Positions 50,268-62,413 of a stretch of 64,000 bases of DNA are shown piece by piece. Below the pieces are notes generated by a model. That model was not told where the DNA came from. It was given only the letters and a program-made list of their open reading frames with translations, and searched no databases. Position 1 is the stretch's first letter. Every line of letters begins with the position of its first letter. Made by a program: the position numbers and the translations under genes. Source of the stretch: Strigamia acuminata (Eukaryota > Arthropoda > Chilopoda > Geophilomorpha > Linotaeniidae); contig OX442324.1 in the NCBI GenBank assembly GCA_949358305.1, forward strand, positions 1,663,501 through 1,727,500, read 5' to 3'.

Positions 50268-50460
50268 GTAAAACCATCATTATTTTGAAGAGTTTGGCTG
50301 AGTAGCACAGACTCTATTCACTCAAAGTAGTCAAAAAACTTAATGCCCACCAGACTGTCTTTTTTTAGATAGGGATGTCCATGGCAGTCCCTTCCCTCTT
50401 TATTCCGTAGCGCCCCCTAGTATCCACTTGCATACTACGGCGCTCCAGCCTCATGTTACA
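50268..50460 (-). repeat. Gypsy-E 3' LTR
   Basis: On the minus strand it begins tgtaacatgaggctgg and ends gatggttttaca. Directly 5' of it lies the polypurine tract aaaaaagggaga (reverse of 50461-50472). No partner is in the window. Confidence 0.65.
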
Positions 50461-50616
50461 TCTCCCTTTTTTAATATGAAACACACTACACTAACAAATA
50501 AGCAAGAACTAAAAAACAATTACAGCAATGAGTACACAGATATAGAAACAAATAGAAAGTTATACAATACGACTAAATACGGTTAAATATGATTAAATGC
50601 TACAACAAACAACACT

Positions 50617-50812
50617 TCACAAGTCCAATCGAACCGGTGCCTTGACCTCTTGTCCACTGCACGTAAACGTCTTCACCGGAGCGCTGTCACTCACACCTTG
50701 TTCATATCCGCTCCTCTCCTTCACTACCGCTGCTGACGTCATCTGAGTCGGTCTGGCCTGATCTTCCGATCCCTCGCCGCTCCATCGATTCTCCGCCGCT
50801 CGTGGCAACTGC
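50617..50812 (-). pseudogene. pol: Gypsy-E Pol C-terminal tail
   Basis: The frame after the integrase stop ends in a basic VKAPVRLDL motif like the usual gypsy terminal KPPDRL. A frameshift near 50812 separates it from the integrase frame. Confidence 0.6.
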
Positions 50813-50815
50813 GTG

Positions 50816-51757
50816 CTAGTATGTGTTAACTACACTCATATTTCTTCTGAGCACCTGACCATCAGCCATCTCCACTTCCACTGCTCCGATCTCGAAATCC
50901 TGGGAAACCCGTGATTGACAATCAGCATACTGCTTCTGGGTGGCACATGCCGTAGCTAATGCCTCAGACACTCCTTTCTGCACCTTTGGTTCCAAGAAAC
51001 TTATATGACCATTCAACAAAGACCACGTCCTCCAACTAAATAGCTGCTGCACCGGCAACCCCAGACTCGCACTTCTCGGCGTATTCCGCCAGTTCAATAA
51101 TGCAAGGTACACATCCGAACCGTCACGCATACACCGCTTAATATTGTATTTCGCCGACTGGACACTGCGTTCTGCTAATCCATTAGTTCTAGGAAATCCC
51201 GGCGACGACACACTGTGCACAAAATCCCAATCCGTAAAGAATTTTCGAAACTGATGTGACGAATTTTGCGGACCTCCGTCACTTTCTACCACCTCCAGAA
51301 TATCATGCACCACGAAAAACCGCTTTATCTTCTCCATATCCTTTCCTGCCATCGTCCCTGTCAACTGGGATACTTCGTAGAACCCCTTGTAACTATCGGT
51401 AACTGTAATAAACTGTGTTCCTTTAATTTCAAATAAATCCGTTGCCACCCGCTGCTTAGGTCTCTCCGGCACAGGCTTAGACATGATCGGCTCCTTCACG
51501 TTGACTTTCTGTGTACGTTTGCACATATTGCACATTTTCACCATGTTCTCAATGTCCACCGTCATTCCTATCCAGAACACAGCTTCCTGGGCTCGTTGTA
51601 TGGATGATTGGATTCCCAAATGCCCTTGGTGTATGTACGCCACATACTCGTTGCGTAAGCTCCTTGGAATAATAGGGCGCTGATTTTTGAACAAAATCCC
51701 GTCATATGCGGCAACTTCGTCCCTAAAATTCCAGTACGGCTGTACCACGGACAGCAC
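50816..51757 (-). pseudogene. pol: Gypsy-E integrase
   Basis: 313-residue frame with the zinc domain (AYIHQGHLGIQSSIQRAQEAVFW, CNMCKRTQ), core D (VATDLFEIKG), D (VVESDGGPQ) and E (GLAERSVQSAK), and a post-core domain. The zinc domain and the three catalytic acidic residues are all present. The upstream RNase H end and downstream tail are in other frames. Confidence 0.85.
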
Positions 51758-51963
51758 TTAACTTTTTGACTCTGGCCAACCTTCCAACACAACCTTGATT
51801 GGCTCTCCACATCGCTTTCCAACGCCAATCGGAGCTTCTTTTCTCTTCTAACCATCATGGGCTACACGACATGAATCTGCAAGTCGTGTGTGTTCTCCTT
51901 GACCGGACCTGGTCCACAATCTCGACTAAGCGCATCGGCCACCGGAATATCCGTGCCTTTCTT

Positions 51964-52588
51964 TTACGTTATTTGTGCCCTATACGGCAGCAAATCAAAG
52001 AAAATCCTTTGCAAACGCGCCGACATACTATCGAGATTTTTCTTTGCTATCGCCTCTAATGGCTTATGATCCGTTTCCATCGTTAACCTTTTCCCGTATA
52101 CAAGCTCATGGAACTTGTGGCATCCAAACCTTATCGGAAAAGTTTCTTTCTCGATCTGCAGATACCGTTGCTGGCACGCCATCAGTGCCTGCGTCGCAAA
52201 CCCGATGGGTCTCCCGCCTTGAAACAACGCCCCCCCCCACCGCATGCAAACTCGCATCGACGGACAACACAACGTCTTTCTGCATATCGTAATACGCCAA
52301 CACTGGCGGTGCTTTCAACGGGGCCTTGATCAGATTCACTGCCTCTTCCTGCTCGTTTGGCCATTCCCAACTGAAGTCTTTATGCACCAACTTACGCAAC
52401 AACTCTGTATACACCAAATATTTTGGCATAAATTCGGCCAAATACACTGTCATCCCGAGAAATCGTCTCAGTTCGTCTTTGCAAGAAGGCGCCTTCAACT
52501 CATCAATGGCAACTACTTTCTTCGAGTCCTGTCTGATGCCCTCTTGTGACAACACATGACCCAAAAATTTTATTTCTGTCGCCTCCAT
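51964..52588 (-). pseudogene. pol: Gypsy-E RT thumb and RNase H, frameshifted
   Basis: Two overlapping frames. 52106-52588 gives the RT thumb (IKFLGHVLSQEGI, LRRFLGMTVYLAEF) and the RNase H start (VVLSVDASLHAVGGGV). 51964-52272 gives the RNase H core (YLQIEKETFPIRFGCHKFHELVYG, METDHKPLEAI). The frame shift lies near 52200. The RT palm is missing, lost at the Gypsy-D boundary. Confidence 0.8.
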
Positions 52589-52607
52589 TATTTTACCATC
52601 TTTGCCC

Positions 52608-52828
52608 TGAAGATGGAAAATAAAACACAGGAAACCAGTTGGGCCAAAACTTCATCCTCCACTCTTCTAAACAGAGTAGATTTATTTGTCAGTAACCTGA
52701 CCAACTGTCACTAGAGGGAAAAAGATGAAAGCTACATGCTGCTTTGTACATTGTATTATTGGCAATACAATGTACTAATTCAATGCAATAAAGCCTGCAT
52801 AAATTCCTTGTGGTGTTAATACACCACA
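52608..52828 (-). repeat. Gypsy-D 3' LTR
   Basis: 221 bp; on the minus strand tgtggtgtattaac ... ccatcttca. The polypurine tract (gagagagggggagcac, reverse of about 52829-52848) abuts it. Confidence 0.75.
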
Positions 52829-53029
52829 GTGCTCCCCCTCTCTCTTAATCCGGACCGAGAGAGATCGCACATTCTTTCAAAATTAGCACGTGCAGCTTTC
52901 AGCTACAAAAACCCCTAGTTAGGTCTGGTCTACATCGAAATTGCTGATATACATTTGCTCACGATTTTGAAATCCGAAAGAAGCTTAAAACTTAAACGAC
53001 TTAAGCTTAAACGACTTGGGCTTGACTTG

Positions 53030-54701
53030 CTAGCGCGGTCCTCCAGCCGAATGCGAACGCAACACTATGTCATCCGCCCGATTTCCAAGGTTTCTATCTA
53101 TATAGTCTAAACTCCGACGCGATGGTTGATAATCCGGGTCTTTCGGATCCTGAATTTCTTCTTCCGCATCATCATACTCTTCCTCCGAATTGGTGGATCT
53201 TGTGTCAGGTTGCGTCTGTTCATCTGTCGGTTGCACCGCTGGAGGGGCAGTGACTTCATTGGCTGCTTGTTGCAATCTCCTTTGATGGAACAAGTCAAAC
53301 TGAGCCCTCGTGCGTGGTGTCACATCAAATGGGGGCGGCGCAAGCATCCTTCGGACCGGTGCAGTCCTGTCCCGCATTGTCCTTGGGGCCACCCGAGGGG
53401 TCTTCTGCACATCGGTCCTTGTCAAGCCGCTTGGACCTGGGGTCGGCTGCACTTCTGGCAAAACCACATTTGCACCTGTGTTTGCCGGTCCTGCAACGGG
53501 AACTGGTTCCATAACAGGAACTGGTACCGTCCTCGTCACGATCACTGTGTGCTGCCTTCCCGACTTCCTTGGCCTGGGTTCCTCAGGCATCGGATTCCAC
53601 GGTACATTAGGTGTAGTCGTGTCTTGGGTTTCCCTGGGTGCAATCACCTGCTCCCCAGCCTGTGGATGCCGCGGTCTCAACTGATTAATGTGGCGGTCGT
53701 TAACCTCTTGGGTGTCCATACGCTGGGTCTCATACACGACATCCCCCTTCCTAGTCTTCACTATTGCCGGAATCCATGTCGCGTCTCCCTTCCTGTATGA
53801 ACGAGCCCACACTTCCTGTCCCGGGGCTAATATCCTCTTAGGTGGCCGCCGGTCCTCTTGAGCCGCTCCCACAGTTGGTTTCAGTGTGTCCAGATGGGTC
53901 TTAAAATGCCCTTGCAACATCAGCGTGGCTGGGGACTTTCCATCCGCTCCCGGTGTACTGTGCTGGTAAAATAGGAACTTATCCAATTGCTCCTGGATAT
54001 TGACCATTCCCATCTTGACCAGTTTCCCTTTAAAGGTCTGTACCGCTCTCTCCGCTCGTCCATTGGACTGAGGATGGAATGCAGGTGAGAACAGGTGTAG
54101 TAAACCGTTCCGTCGGATAAATCCCTTAAATTCCTCGCTGGTGAAAGTTGTGGCATTGTCTGAAACAATTGTGTCAGGCAGACCAAAATCTGCACACTTC
54201 CTTTTAATAACAGCAATTGCCGCTGCCGATGACGTGCTTGGTACCAAGTCTACGTGCATCCATCCGGTCAAAGAGTCCACTAAAATGAGGAACATCTTGC
54301 CCTTGACCGGTCCGGCAAAATCAATATGGATCCTGCTCCAAGGTCTAGCAGGTCTTGGCCAACTAATGGGATTGTCACGTGGCGGTGCATGCTGGTGTTG
54401 TTGACACACAACACATTGTGCCACGTATTGTTCAATCGCCATTGTTATACCCGGCCACCATATTGTTGCTGCCGCCTTATTCTTCATTATGACTATCCCA
54501 TGATGACCTTCGTGAAGCAAATCCATGGCCTTCTTACGCAGACTAGGTGGTATTATCACCCTATGTCCCCATAGCAATATGTCATGATGGACTGACAATT
54601 CTGTCTTGCGCGACTTAAATGGCTGTAATGATGCCTTGACCTTATCCGGCCATCCATTCCTCACGTATTGTATTGCGTGATGCAGGTCATCATCCAGTAA
54701 T
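53030..54701 (-). CDS. pol: Gypsy-D integrase and Pol C-terminus (left of Copia-4)
   Basis: Uninterrupted minus-strand frame. Integrase zinc domain (LLHEGHHGIVIMKNKAAATIWW, CVVCQQHQ), core D (IHIDFAGPV), D (TIVSDNATTF) and E (NGRAERAVQTF), a GPY/F-like C-terminal domain (LAPGQEVWARSYRKGDATW), then a proline-rich and acidic tail (NSEEEYDDAEEEI). The stop is at 53030-53032, about 200 bases before the LTR. The part upstream (RNase H) lies at 63505-63976. The gene was whole until Copia-4 inserted. Confidence 0.88.
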
Positions 54702-55465
54702 TGTTGAATAGTGATCCTAAATTGTGTGGGTAATGTAAAGTGTCAGTGGTTTGGAAAAACTCCAAAAGCAGCAGAGAACAAAACAGGTGTTTACAGGTGT
54801 GAAACATCACATCAAGTGACAGTTTAATGAACTATAACATATGATTCATCAGTTACATACAGAGAGCCACCTAGTGGCATAAAGTAAAAGATACACATGT
54901 AAACAAAGCATTAATAATACTCGAAAAGCTAAGCGCAAATACGTGTAAACAATTAACCCTTCCAACCCTGAGATGGGTCATTTTGTGACCCTGTTTTAAA
55001 AAAATCATTATTTTTATAAGAAATAATTTTTTTTTTCTCTGATTTTTGCTGACTATTCCTTTGAAACATCACTAGACACTATACCACAGTTGAAACTTTT
55101 TTAATTTTTTAAGTTTTTCTATAATTTGAACTCAAAGTTTAACTGGGTCAAAAAAGACCCATCTTAGGAGTCCAAAGACATAAATCATGATCATCAGCAG
55201 GCTCCGCTAATGTCAACCATTGCCACCAGGTGTCGCGGCGGCCATCTTTGTTGTTGTCAAAAACACACGTGTTGGCCAAATTTCTTCGGAAATCTTTAAG
55301 ACCCGGATTTTGCGCATGCGCAGAATCTGGGTCATATAATGCCCATCTTAGGGAGAGATGGGAGGCCAATTCTTTCGGGTTGGAAGGGTTAATAGAATAC
55401 AGAACAAGATGTCGCTTGATAATACGACATATATAGCTATTACCAATACATGTTATATCTTAACA
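54702..55465 (-). repeat. Copia-4 3' LTR, split by a MITE
   Basis: 764 bp = the 328-bp LTR plus a 432-bp insert and a 4-bp TTAA duplication. Ends tgttgaatag ... cttaaca on the plus strand. Confidence 0.93.
54957..55388. mobile_element. piggyBac-like MITE in the Copia-4 LTR
   Basis: 12-bp TIRs CCCTTCCAACCC / GGGTTGGAAGGG, flanked by TTAA (54953-54956 and 55389-55392). Subterminal inverted segments with gatgggtcatttt / aaaaaagacccatc are typical of piggyBac ends. The other two copies of this LTR lack it, so the insertion is clean and later than Copia-4. Confidence 0.92.
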
Positions 55466-57422
55466 ATCGGCCACCTCGTATAATAAAGCTAGTAGGAAAT
55501 TTATATCAACTAGAAACCGATTGCAAAAATGGATAAGATCCGTTTTATCCACAGACTTAGTGAAAATATCTGCCCAATTAGACTTCGTTCCGACATGCAC
55601 GATTTGGAGGTTATCTCGTCTAACGAGTTCGCGTATGAAGTGATATCGGATATCAATGTTTAGTCTTTCGATTCTCTACGCAGGATTTCGTAAAATCTAC
55701 GGTTGAGATGTTGTCACAAAGAATTCGATGATAGAACTTGTTTGCGACGTCGGGCATGATCTCGAGTAAGACCCTGACGATCCAGATATAATCCTTCACT
55801 GTCTCCGTGAGGGCCACATACTCCGCCTCCATGGTCGAGAGTGTAACATTCCTTTGTTTGAAAGTCCTCCAATAAATGGGTGAATTCCCCAGAGTTATTA
55901 GGGTTCCTCCTACGGAAATACGATCATCTCTGTTGTTTGCATAGTCCGAGTCACTATAACCGATGACTTCAATTCGATCATTCGGATATAGCATTAGGCC
56001 AAAGTTCCTTGTTGTTCGCAGATAACTTAGTAAATCCAGCAACACGATCCAGTGATCCCATCCAGGATTAGATTGGAACTGGCTCAGGATGTTGACGGCG
56101 TATGTCATGTCCGGTCTCGTTCGCGATGCGATAAAGGCCAAACATCCGAGCAAACTTCGGTATGGTATTCCCTCCATTAACTTGAAGTGTTCCAAAGTAT
56201 CTGGGCATTGTTGTTTGGTAAGGATGGTTGTGTTAGTCATTGGTTGAGATCTGACTTTTACAAGTTGCAAATGATTCTTGAATTTGATGAGAACCTTATC
56301 AACGTAAGATCTTTGGTGTAAAACCATTCGTTGATTGTGTGAGCAGAACTCAACTCCCAAGAGCTTCTTCGTCTGTCCCAGAATTACAATGTCGAATTGT
56401 GTCTTTATCATATCGAGTACGCTGATTGCGTCTTCGAGTTGTTTGCCGAAAACGACAATATCGTCAACGTATACGATTAGATATGCAACATTTTTCCACT
56501 TGTACACGCAGTTACACCAATTAACGTGCTCCAGACCAAGCTTCAATAGGGTGTCTTCCAATTCTATGCCCCATTCTCTCCCAGACTGGTGCAAGCCGTA
56601 TATCGCACGAAGGAGTCTGCAAACATAGTTTTCTTTTCCCGGTACGATAAAACCCTTCGGTTGACGCATGTAAATCGTTTTGTGTAACTTCGCGTAAAGA
56701 TATGCGCATTTTACATCCGCTTGAACGTAGGACCACTTCAACATGCGGACGAGTAGCGTGAACATGAAGCGGACGATCGAAAAGTCAACAACTGGCGAGA
56801 AAGTTTCTTCATACGAGTCGCCATAGACTTGTGAGAAGCCTTGTGCCACAAGTCTGGCCTTATATCTTGCGATTTCACCTTTCTCGTCGGATTTAACAGT
56901 ATAAATCCATCTACATCCAATGACTTTCGTATCTGGTGGTGGTGGAACCAACTCCCACACTTCACGCTCGTGCATCGTATTGATTTCGTCGCACATCGCA
57001 TGGTTCCATTCTTTCTTTTCGGGCAAGTCAGCGATTTGCTCAAAACGCGTAGGAATGCAAACTTCCAGGTGGTACGCCTCGAAATCGAGGCTTGTATCAT
57101 CCGGATCCAAATTTGAAATATCCGCTGTTGCATTCGATTCAGATGGCTTCTTCTTCCTTTTGTCGTCAAAAAGGTGTTCTGGAACATTAAGATTGTGCTC
57201 AGCACAGTAGCGTTTAACGTCTGGAATTGAGCGCAATTTAGGTATTTCATATCCTTCAATCCTGTATTCCAGGTCCTTTTGTCCAGTAGGTCTAACCTTC
57301 TCAATCTTCTTCCATACAAGCGGAGGTATAGTATGAACTGGGTTCGGAGCCTCTGTCCTTGCTTGTGGCATGATAGCTGGCGGTTTTGCTTGAAGTTTTT
57401 CCTCCGGCAGCCGAAACTTCAA
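55466..57422 (-). pseudogene. pol: Copia-4 RT and RNase H
   Basis: The frame 55653-57422 reads the linker (KFRLPEEK), RT (EWNHAMCDEINTMHEREVWE, VIGCRWIYTVK, FSPVVDFSIVRF, DVKCAYLYAKL, LIVYVDDIVVF) and RNase H (GYSDSDYANN, TMEAEYVALTET). A small deletion at about 55653 shifts the frame inside the KTKH block; the last 60 or so codons remain in another frame up to the LTR (55466), ending with the polypurine-like gaggtggccgat. A TAG near 57463 separates it from integrase. Confidence 0.92.
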
Positions 57423-57461
57423 TTTAATAGGGTGAAAAACTTCTTCTATTTCCTTCTTAGG

Positions 57462-58976
57462 CTAGGGTGGCGGCAGCGGTGGCCTAATATCTTCATCGGA
57501 GTAATAGGGACGATCATCGTCTTCCAGATTGTCGTTCAAATTATGAATGTATCTTGTATATTTCTCCGATTGGCCCAGCACGCCTTCAACTCCGCGCCTG
57601 CTTTCCACGAATCTGACGTCACTAGTTTCAATGACTTTTGAAAATTCTGGCAGCCAGATCCTATATCCTTTGGTAACCCTCGAGTATCCGAGCATGATTC
57701 CATGGATACCCTTATTATCTATTTTCCCATCTCGTACTTTCTTCTGCACAAAGCAGAGACTTCCAAATTTTCTTAAATGACATAAAGACGGTTTCCGTCC
57801 ATAGTACAGCTCCATCGGTGTTTTCTCCGAATTAAGCTTTGCAATTCTGTTTCTTAAGTAGTTAAATGTCAAGATTGCTTCTCCCCAGAAACGATGTTCC
57901 AGGCCAGCATCATAAACCAGTGCTCGCATGCCATTGGCTAATGTTTGGTTTAGTCTCTCGGAAACGCCATTTTGGGAGGGTGTATATGCGTTTGTTCTCT
58001 CGTGCGCTATCCCCTGTTCCTCAAGATATTGTGCGAACTTGTTGGAACAGAATTCCATCCCGTTATCTGTTCGTATGGCCAAAATTGATTTTCCGAGCAA
58101 CCGCTCAATTCGTTTTGCATGCTTCTTAAATAATTCAAAGACTTCATCCTTTTGTTTCATTAAATACACCGTTGAATATCGTGAGTAATCGTCCGTAATT
58201 GTAAGGAAATATTTGTTTCCTGATAGTGTAGGTGTGCCAAAAGCCCCACACACATCCATATGCAGAAGTTCTAATGGTCCTTTTGATCTGATCCCCGGTA
58301 TTGGTTTGTGTGAAATTGCTTTCTTCTTAGCCAGTGTACACACATCACACTGTGTTATTGGCACATCTAGTATGGGCAGCCCGATTACAGCTTCCGTCCT
58401 GCTCATCTGTTGCACACTAGGGAAGTGAATGTGTCCTAGTCGTTCGTGCCACAGCCGTGCTTCCTCTGGATTAGAAGTTGTTTTGCTTAATCCAGCGGGT
58501 TGTTGTTTCTTTCCTTCACTAGTATTCGCCTTGTTCGTCTCCTTTTCTTTCAACTTCTCAATGTCGGGCTTCTCATCGCTAATTTGGATATAGTAGAGTC
58601 GATCCTTTTTAACTCCTTGCATTAATTGTCTTTTCCATTGTGGATCAAAAATCTTCACCAATCCTGCACCAATTGCGACTCTGCATCGTGCTTCGTCGAT
58701 GCACGGCCCCGATAATAAGTTTCTTCTCAAGTCCGGCGCATAATAAACCTTCTTTAGTGTTATTGGAATCGTTTCAGTTCCAACTAAGCACATTATGCGC
58801 ACATCTCCAACTCCTTGTATTTGGATGAGTGTTTTCTTGTCGGCTTGACTGATTGTTCCTGTGGTTTCTCTAAAGTTGTGAAATTGAGTTTTGTCTTTAC
58901 AAAAATGTCCTGTTGCCCCTGTGTCACAAATCCAACAATTGTTGGTTCCACTGCATTGCAACATTTCTTCTTTACT
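57462..58976 (-). pseudogene. pol: Copia-4 protease (partial) and integrase, copy A
   Basis: Same frame as 55653-57422, separated by one stop codon (glutamine position in Copia-3). Protease active site CWICDTGATGHFC (here with C where relatives have Y), the zinc block (ARLWHERLGHIHF, QCDVCTLAKKK), core D (LHMDVCGAFG), D (AIRTDNGMEF), E (NGVSERLNQ), and the integrase tail. Its 5' end is lost at 58976, where an inverted segment joins; residues reported upstream belong to Gypsy-D. Confidence 0.92.
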
Positions 58977-59053
58977 GGAGGAAGAACAGCATGTGCGCTT
59001 CTTAGTCGAAGATTCGATAATTACTCGTGAGCAATTGGAAATGGCCACATTAC

Positions 59054-59381
59054 TGTTAAGATATAACATGTATTGGTAATAGCTATATATGTCGTATTAT
59101 CAAGCGACATCTTGTTCTGTATTCTATTAATTGTTTACACGTATTTGCGCTTAGCTTTTCGAGTATTATTAATGCTTTGTTTACATGTGTATCTTTTACT
59201 TTATGCCACTAGGTGGCTCTCTGTATGTAACTGATGAATCATATGTTATAGTTCATTAAACTGTCACTTGATGTGATGTTTCACACCTGTAAACACCTGT
59301 TTTGTTCTCTGCTGCTTTTGGAGTTTTTCCAAACCACTGACACTTTACATTATCCACACAATTTAGGATCACTATTCAACA
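59054..59381 (+). repeat. Copia-4 LTR, inverted third copy
   Basis: 328 bp, tgttaagatata ... actattcaaca, followed by aggttatgggcc, the internal initiator tRNA-Met primer site. It lacks the MITE. Confidence 0.93.
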
Positions 59382-60144
59382 AGGTTATGGGCCTGTATAA
59401 AGCAGGAAAAACCTCCAGAGTGATTTCAAAGCAGTATGAGTCTGTTGAAGGTCAGCAGTGAAGTTTTTCTCCAAAATCCAAAATGGCGGCGCCCATGATG
59501 GATGTGGACAACCCGTGTTCGTGCAATGGATCCATGGTTTTGGAAGCTAATCCTGGCCATCAAACAGCGCAGGATAACTAATTGGGTTCGAACAATATTA
59601 AACTCTTATCTTATACGTTTATTTTCCCGTTTTTCGGACGATTTTTGGCAATATCGCGAGGCGCGATACGAATCGTCGACGTGACGTGGATTTTTCGTTT
59701 GGGATACGAATTCAGCGGGCAATACACAACATTTTCTCGGCAACCACACGTGAAGTGTGAACCAGGATTTCGAGGACGGATAAGTGGACGGAATTTGAGA
59801 GTAAAACGGCGGACAATTGCAGAACGAACGTGCAGGACGCACACGACACGAGAATCAACGGTTTTCTGGACAATAAGAACACTAAAAAACGAGGAAATAT
59901 CAACACAACACCTGGAAGAATAGAACTTTTGGTTTACCAGTGTTTATTTCGAATATTATGTCAATATTACTAGTTATTTAAGTTGTTTAGTTGAGTGTTG
60001 TGATAGGATTTACTAATACAGTTATAAGAGCTAACTAACCTCGCAACACTGCACCTAGTTGCGAGTAACAATATTCCAAAGTGGTTTTTGAGCGAATAAG
60101 TGCGTGTGTGAAGTGTTTTTCAAGTACGGGACGGTTAATTCAGC
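59382..60144 (+). other. Copia-4 5' leader (inverted copy)
   Basis: Primer-binding site then about 750 bases of leader, with atggcggcgcccatgatgg near 59483. The mirrored copy is 62414-63176. No gene. Confidence 0.6.
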
Positions 60145-60436
60145 ATGGAAACGGACAAATTAGAAAGGAAAATCACCCTTTTGAACAGAGACAATTATGA
60201 TGCATGGAAGCAACAGATCAAGGTTCTCCTCATGCACCACGGCTGTTGGGCATTCACAGGTGGAACTGAGGAAGCCCTCGCACCAGGAGCGTCCTGGCGC
60301 GACCGCTCGGATTACAATCTGCGGAAAGGCCGAGCATTTAGCTTAATATACTATTCCATCGAAGAGCAATATCACGAGTTGCTCAGCGGAACCGAGGACG
60401 CCAAAACAGCATGGAATACACTAAAGACTAACTTTG
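60145..60436 (+). pseudogene. gag: Copia-4 gag N-terminal fragment (inverted copy)
   Basis: METDKLERKITLLNRDNYD to KTNF, about 96 codons, then the frame runs into antisense integrase sequence at 60433. A broken duplicate of the gag at 62413. Confidence 0.9.
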
Positions 60437-62413
60437 GTTTAGTCTTTCGGAAACGCCATTTTGGGAGGGTGTATATGCGTTTGTTCTCTCGTGCGCTATC
60501 CCCTGTTCCTCAAGATATTGTGCAAACTTGTTGGAACAGAATTCCATCCCGTTATCTGTTCGTATGGCCAAAATTGATTTTCCGAGCAACCGCTCAATTC
60601 GTTTTGCATGCTTCTTAAATAATTCAAAGACTTCATCCTTTTGTTTCATTAAATACACAGTTGAATATCGTGAGTAATCGTCCGTAATTGTAAGGAAATA
60701 TTTGTTTCCTGATAGTGTAGGTGTGCCAAAAGCCCCACACACATCCATATGCAGAAGTTCTAATGGTCCTTTTGATCTGATCCCCGGTATTGGTTTGTGT
60801 GAAATTGCTTTCTTCTTAGCCAGTGTACACACATCACACTGTGTTATTGGCACATCTAGTATGGGCAGCCCGATTACAGCTTCCGTCCTGCTCATCTGTT
60901 GCACACTAGGGAAGTGAATGTGTCCTAGTCGTTCGTGCCACAGCCGTGCTTCCTCTGGATTAGAAGTTGTTTTGCTTAATCCAGCGGGTTGTTGTTTCTT
61001 TCCTTCACTAGTATTCGTCTTGTTCGTCTCCTTTTCTTTCAACTTCTCAATGTCGGGCTTCTCATCGCTAATTTGGATATAGTAGAGTCGATCCTTTTTA
61101 ACTCCTTGCATTAATTGTCTTTTCCATTGTGGATCAAAAATCTTCACCAATCCTGCACCAATTGCGACTCTGCATCGTGCTTCGTCGATGCACGGCCCCG
61201 ATAATAAGTTTCTTCTCAAGTCCGGCGCATAATAAACCTTCTTTAGTGTTATTGGAATCGTTTCAGTTCCAACTAAGCACATTATGCGCACATCTCCAAC
61301 TCCTTGTATTTGGATGAGTGTTTTCTTGTCGGCTTGACTGATTGTTCCTGTGGTTTCTCTAAAGTTGTGAAATTGAGTTTTGTCTTTACAAAAATGTCCT
61401 ATTGCCCCTGTGTCATAAATCCAACAATTGTTGGTTCCACTGCATTGCAACATTTCTTCTTTACTTAATTCCGTGAGGAAACCAACGTCCAGCATCTCGG
61501 TATCGAGTTCTTCGACCGTATTGGACTTCATATTGCTGTTCGGCACTTGCTGTATTTGAACTGTGCAATCCTTAGCCCAATGCCCGTGCTGGCTGCACCG
61601 AAAACACGGCCCCCGTCCCGTTGATCCGGTTGGATTTCCTCTAAAGCTTCTTGTATTTGCTCCTCCTCTATAATTCGATCTTCTTCGTCCCTTTTGTCCA
61701 CCTTGGTATCCGCGGTTATTTTGACCACTATTGCCTTGTTGCTGAAATTGCGGTATTTTGTCACTATTTTTGTTGTTGTTTATGCTGAAAGCATCCACAA
61801 TTGGCCCCTGGCCCGAATCTCGTCGTTGTTGCGTGAGTCTGCCTTCTTCCGCGACCAATTCGATTTCAACCTTTTCCAACGTGAAGTCTTTGTCCTCCCA
61901 TCGATAAATGGCTTGGACTATTGATTGATACTCTTGTGGTAAATACCGAATCAGCTGGAATGCCTGATATAAGTTTGCTAAGTCATGTTTGACGTCGGCG
62001 AGCTTCTTTGCGGCGTTTCGTATCTTTGCTGCAAAAATTCCTATTGTTTCCGTCGCCGGGTCATACTTTAGACTGAAGAATTCGTCCAGTAAACGTATAA
62101 TTCTCGCCCTCGAGACTGGTTCAAAGTTAGTCTTTAGTGTATTCCATGCTGTTTTGGCGTCCTCGGTTCCGCTGAGCAACTCGTGATATTGCTCTTCGAT
62201 GGAATAGTATATTAAGCTAAATGCTCGGCCTTTCCGCAGATTGTAATCCGAGCGGTCGCGCCAGGACGCTCCTGGTGCGAGGGCTTCCTCAGTTCCACCT
62301 GTGAATGCCCAACAGCCGTGGTGCATGAGGAGAACCTTGATCTGTTGTTTCCATGCATCAAAATTGTCTCTGTTCAAAAGGGTGATTTTCCTTTCTAATT
62401 TGTCCGTTTCCAT
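60433..62413 (-). CDS. gag-pol: Copia-4 gag, protease and integrase N-terminal half (copy C)
   Basis: One continuous minus-strand frame from ATG 62411-62413. Gag (ERKITLLNRDNFDAWKQQ, FSLKYDPATETI), CCHC knuckle (CFRCSQHGHWAKDC) with no stop after it, protease (WIYDTGAIGHFC), gag-pre-integrase zinc block, and integrase to the VSERLNQ region (all three catalytic acids), where it is cut at 60433. It shows that gag and pol are a single ORF in this family, which marks the TAA in Copia-3 as a lesion. Confidence 0.92.

Larger units (their letters stand above)
50268..52607 (-). mobile_element. Gypsy-E, minus-strand Ty3/gypsy 3' part
   Basis: Contains RT thumb, RNase H, integrase, C-terminal tail and 3' LTR. 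It is cut at 52607/52608 by the LTR end of Gypsy-D; the rest of Gypsy-E would lie beyond the right edge of the window. Frameshifts occur at several places. Confidence 0.75.
58974..60436 (+). repeat. Inverted duplication of Gypsy-D flank, Copia-4 LTR, leader and gag start
   Basis: Plus-strand copy of 62122-63584 in opposite orientation: 80 bases of Gypsy-D pol, the Copia LTR (59054-59381, 328 bp), primer site aggttatgggcc, leader, and gag to the TNF segment. Junction microhomologies: act (58974-58976) and tttg (60433-60436). A few base differences from the partner. Confidence 0.93.

Noticed and set aside
58977-59069. N-terminal extension of the Copia-4 protease-integrase frame (to 59069).
   Set aside because: These residues come from the inverted Gypsy-D/LTR segment, not from Copia-4 pol.
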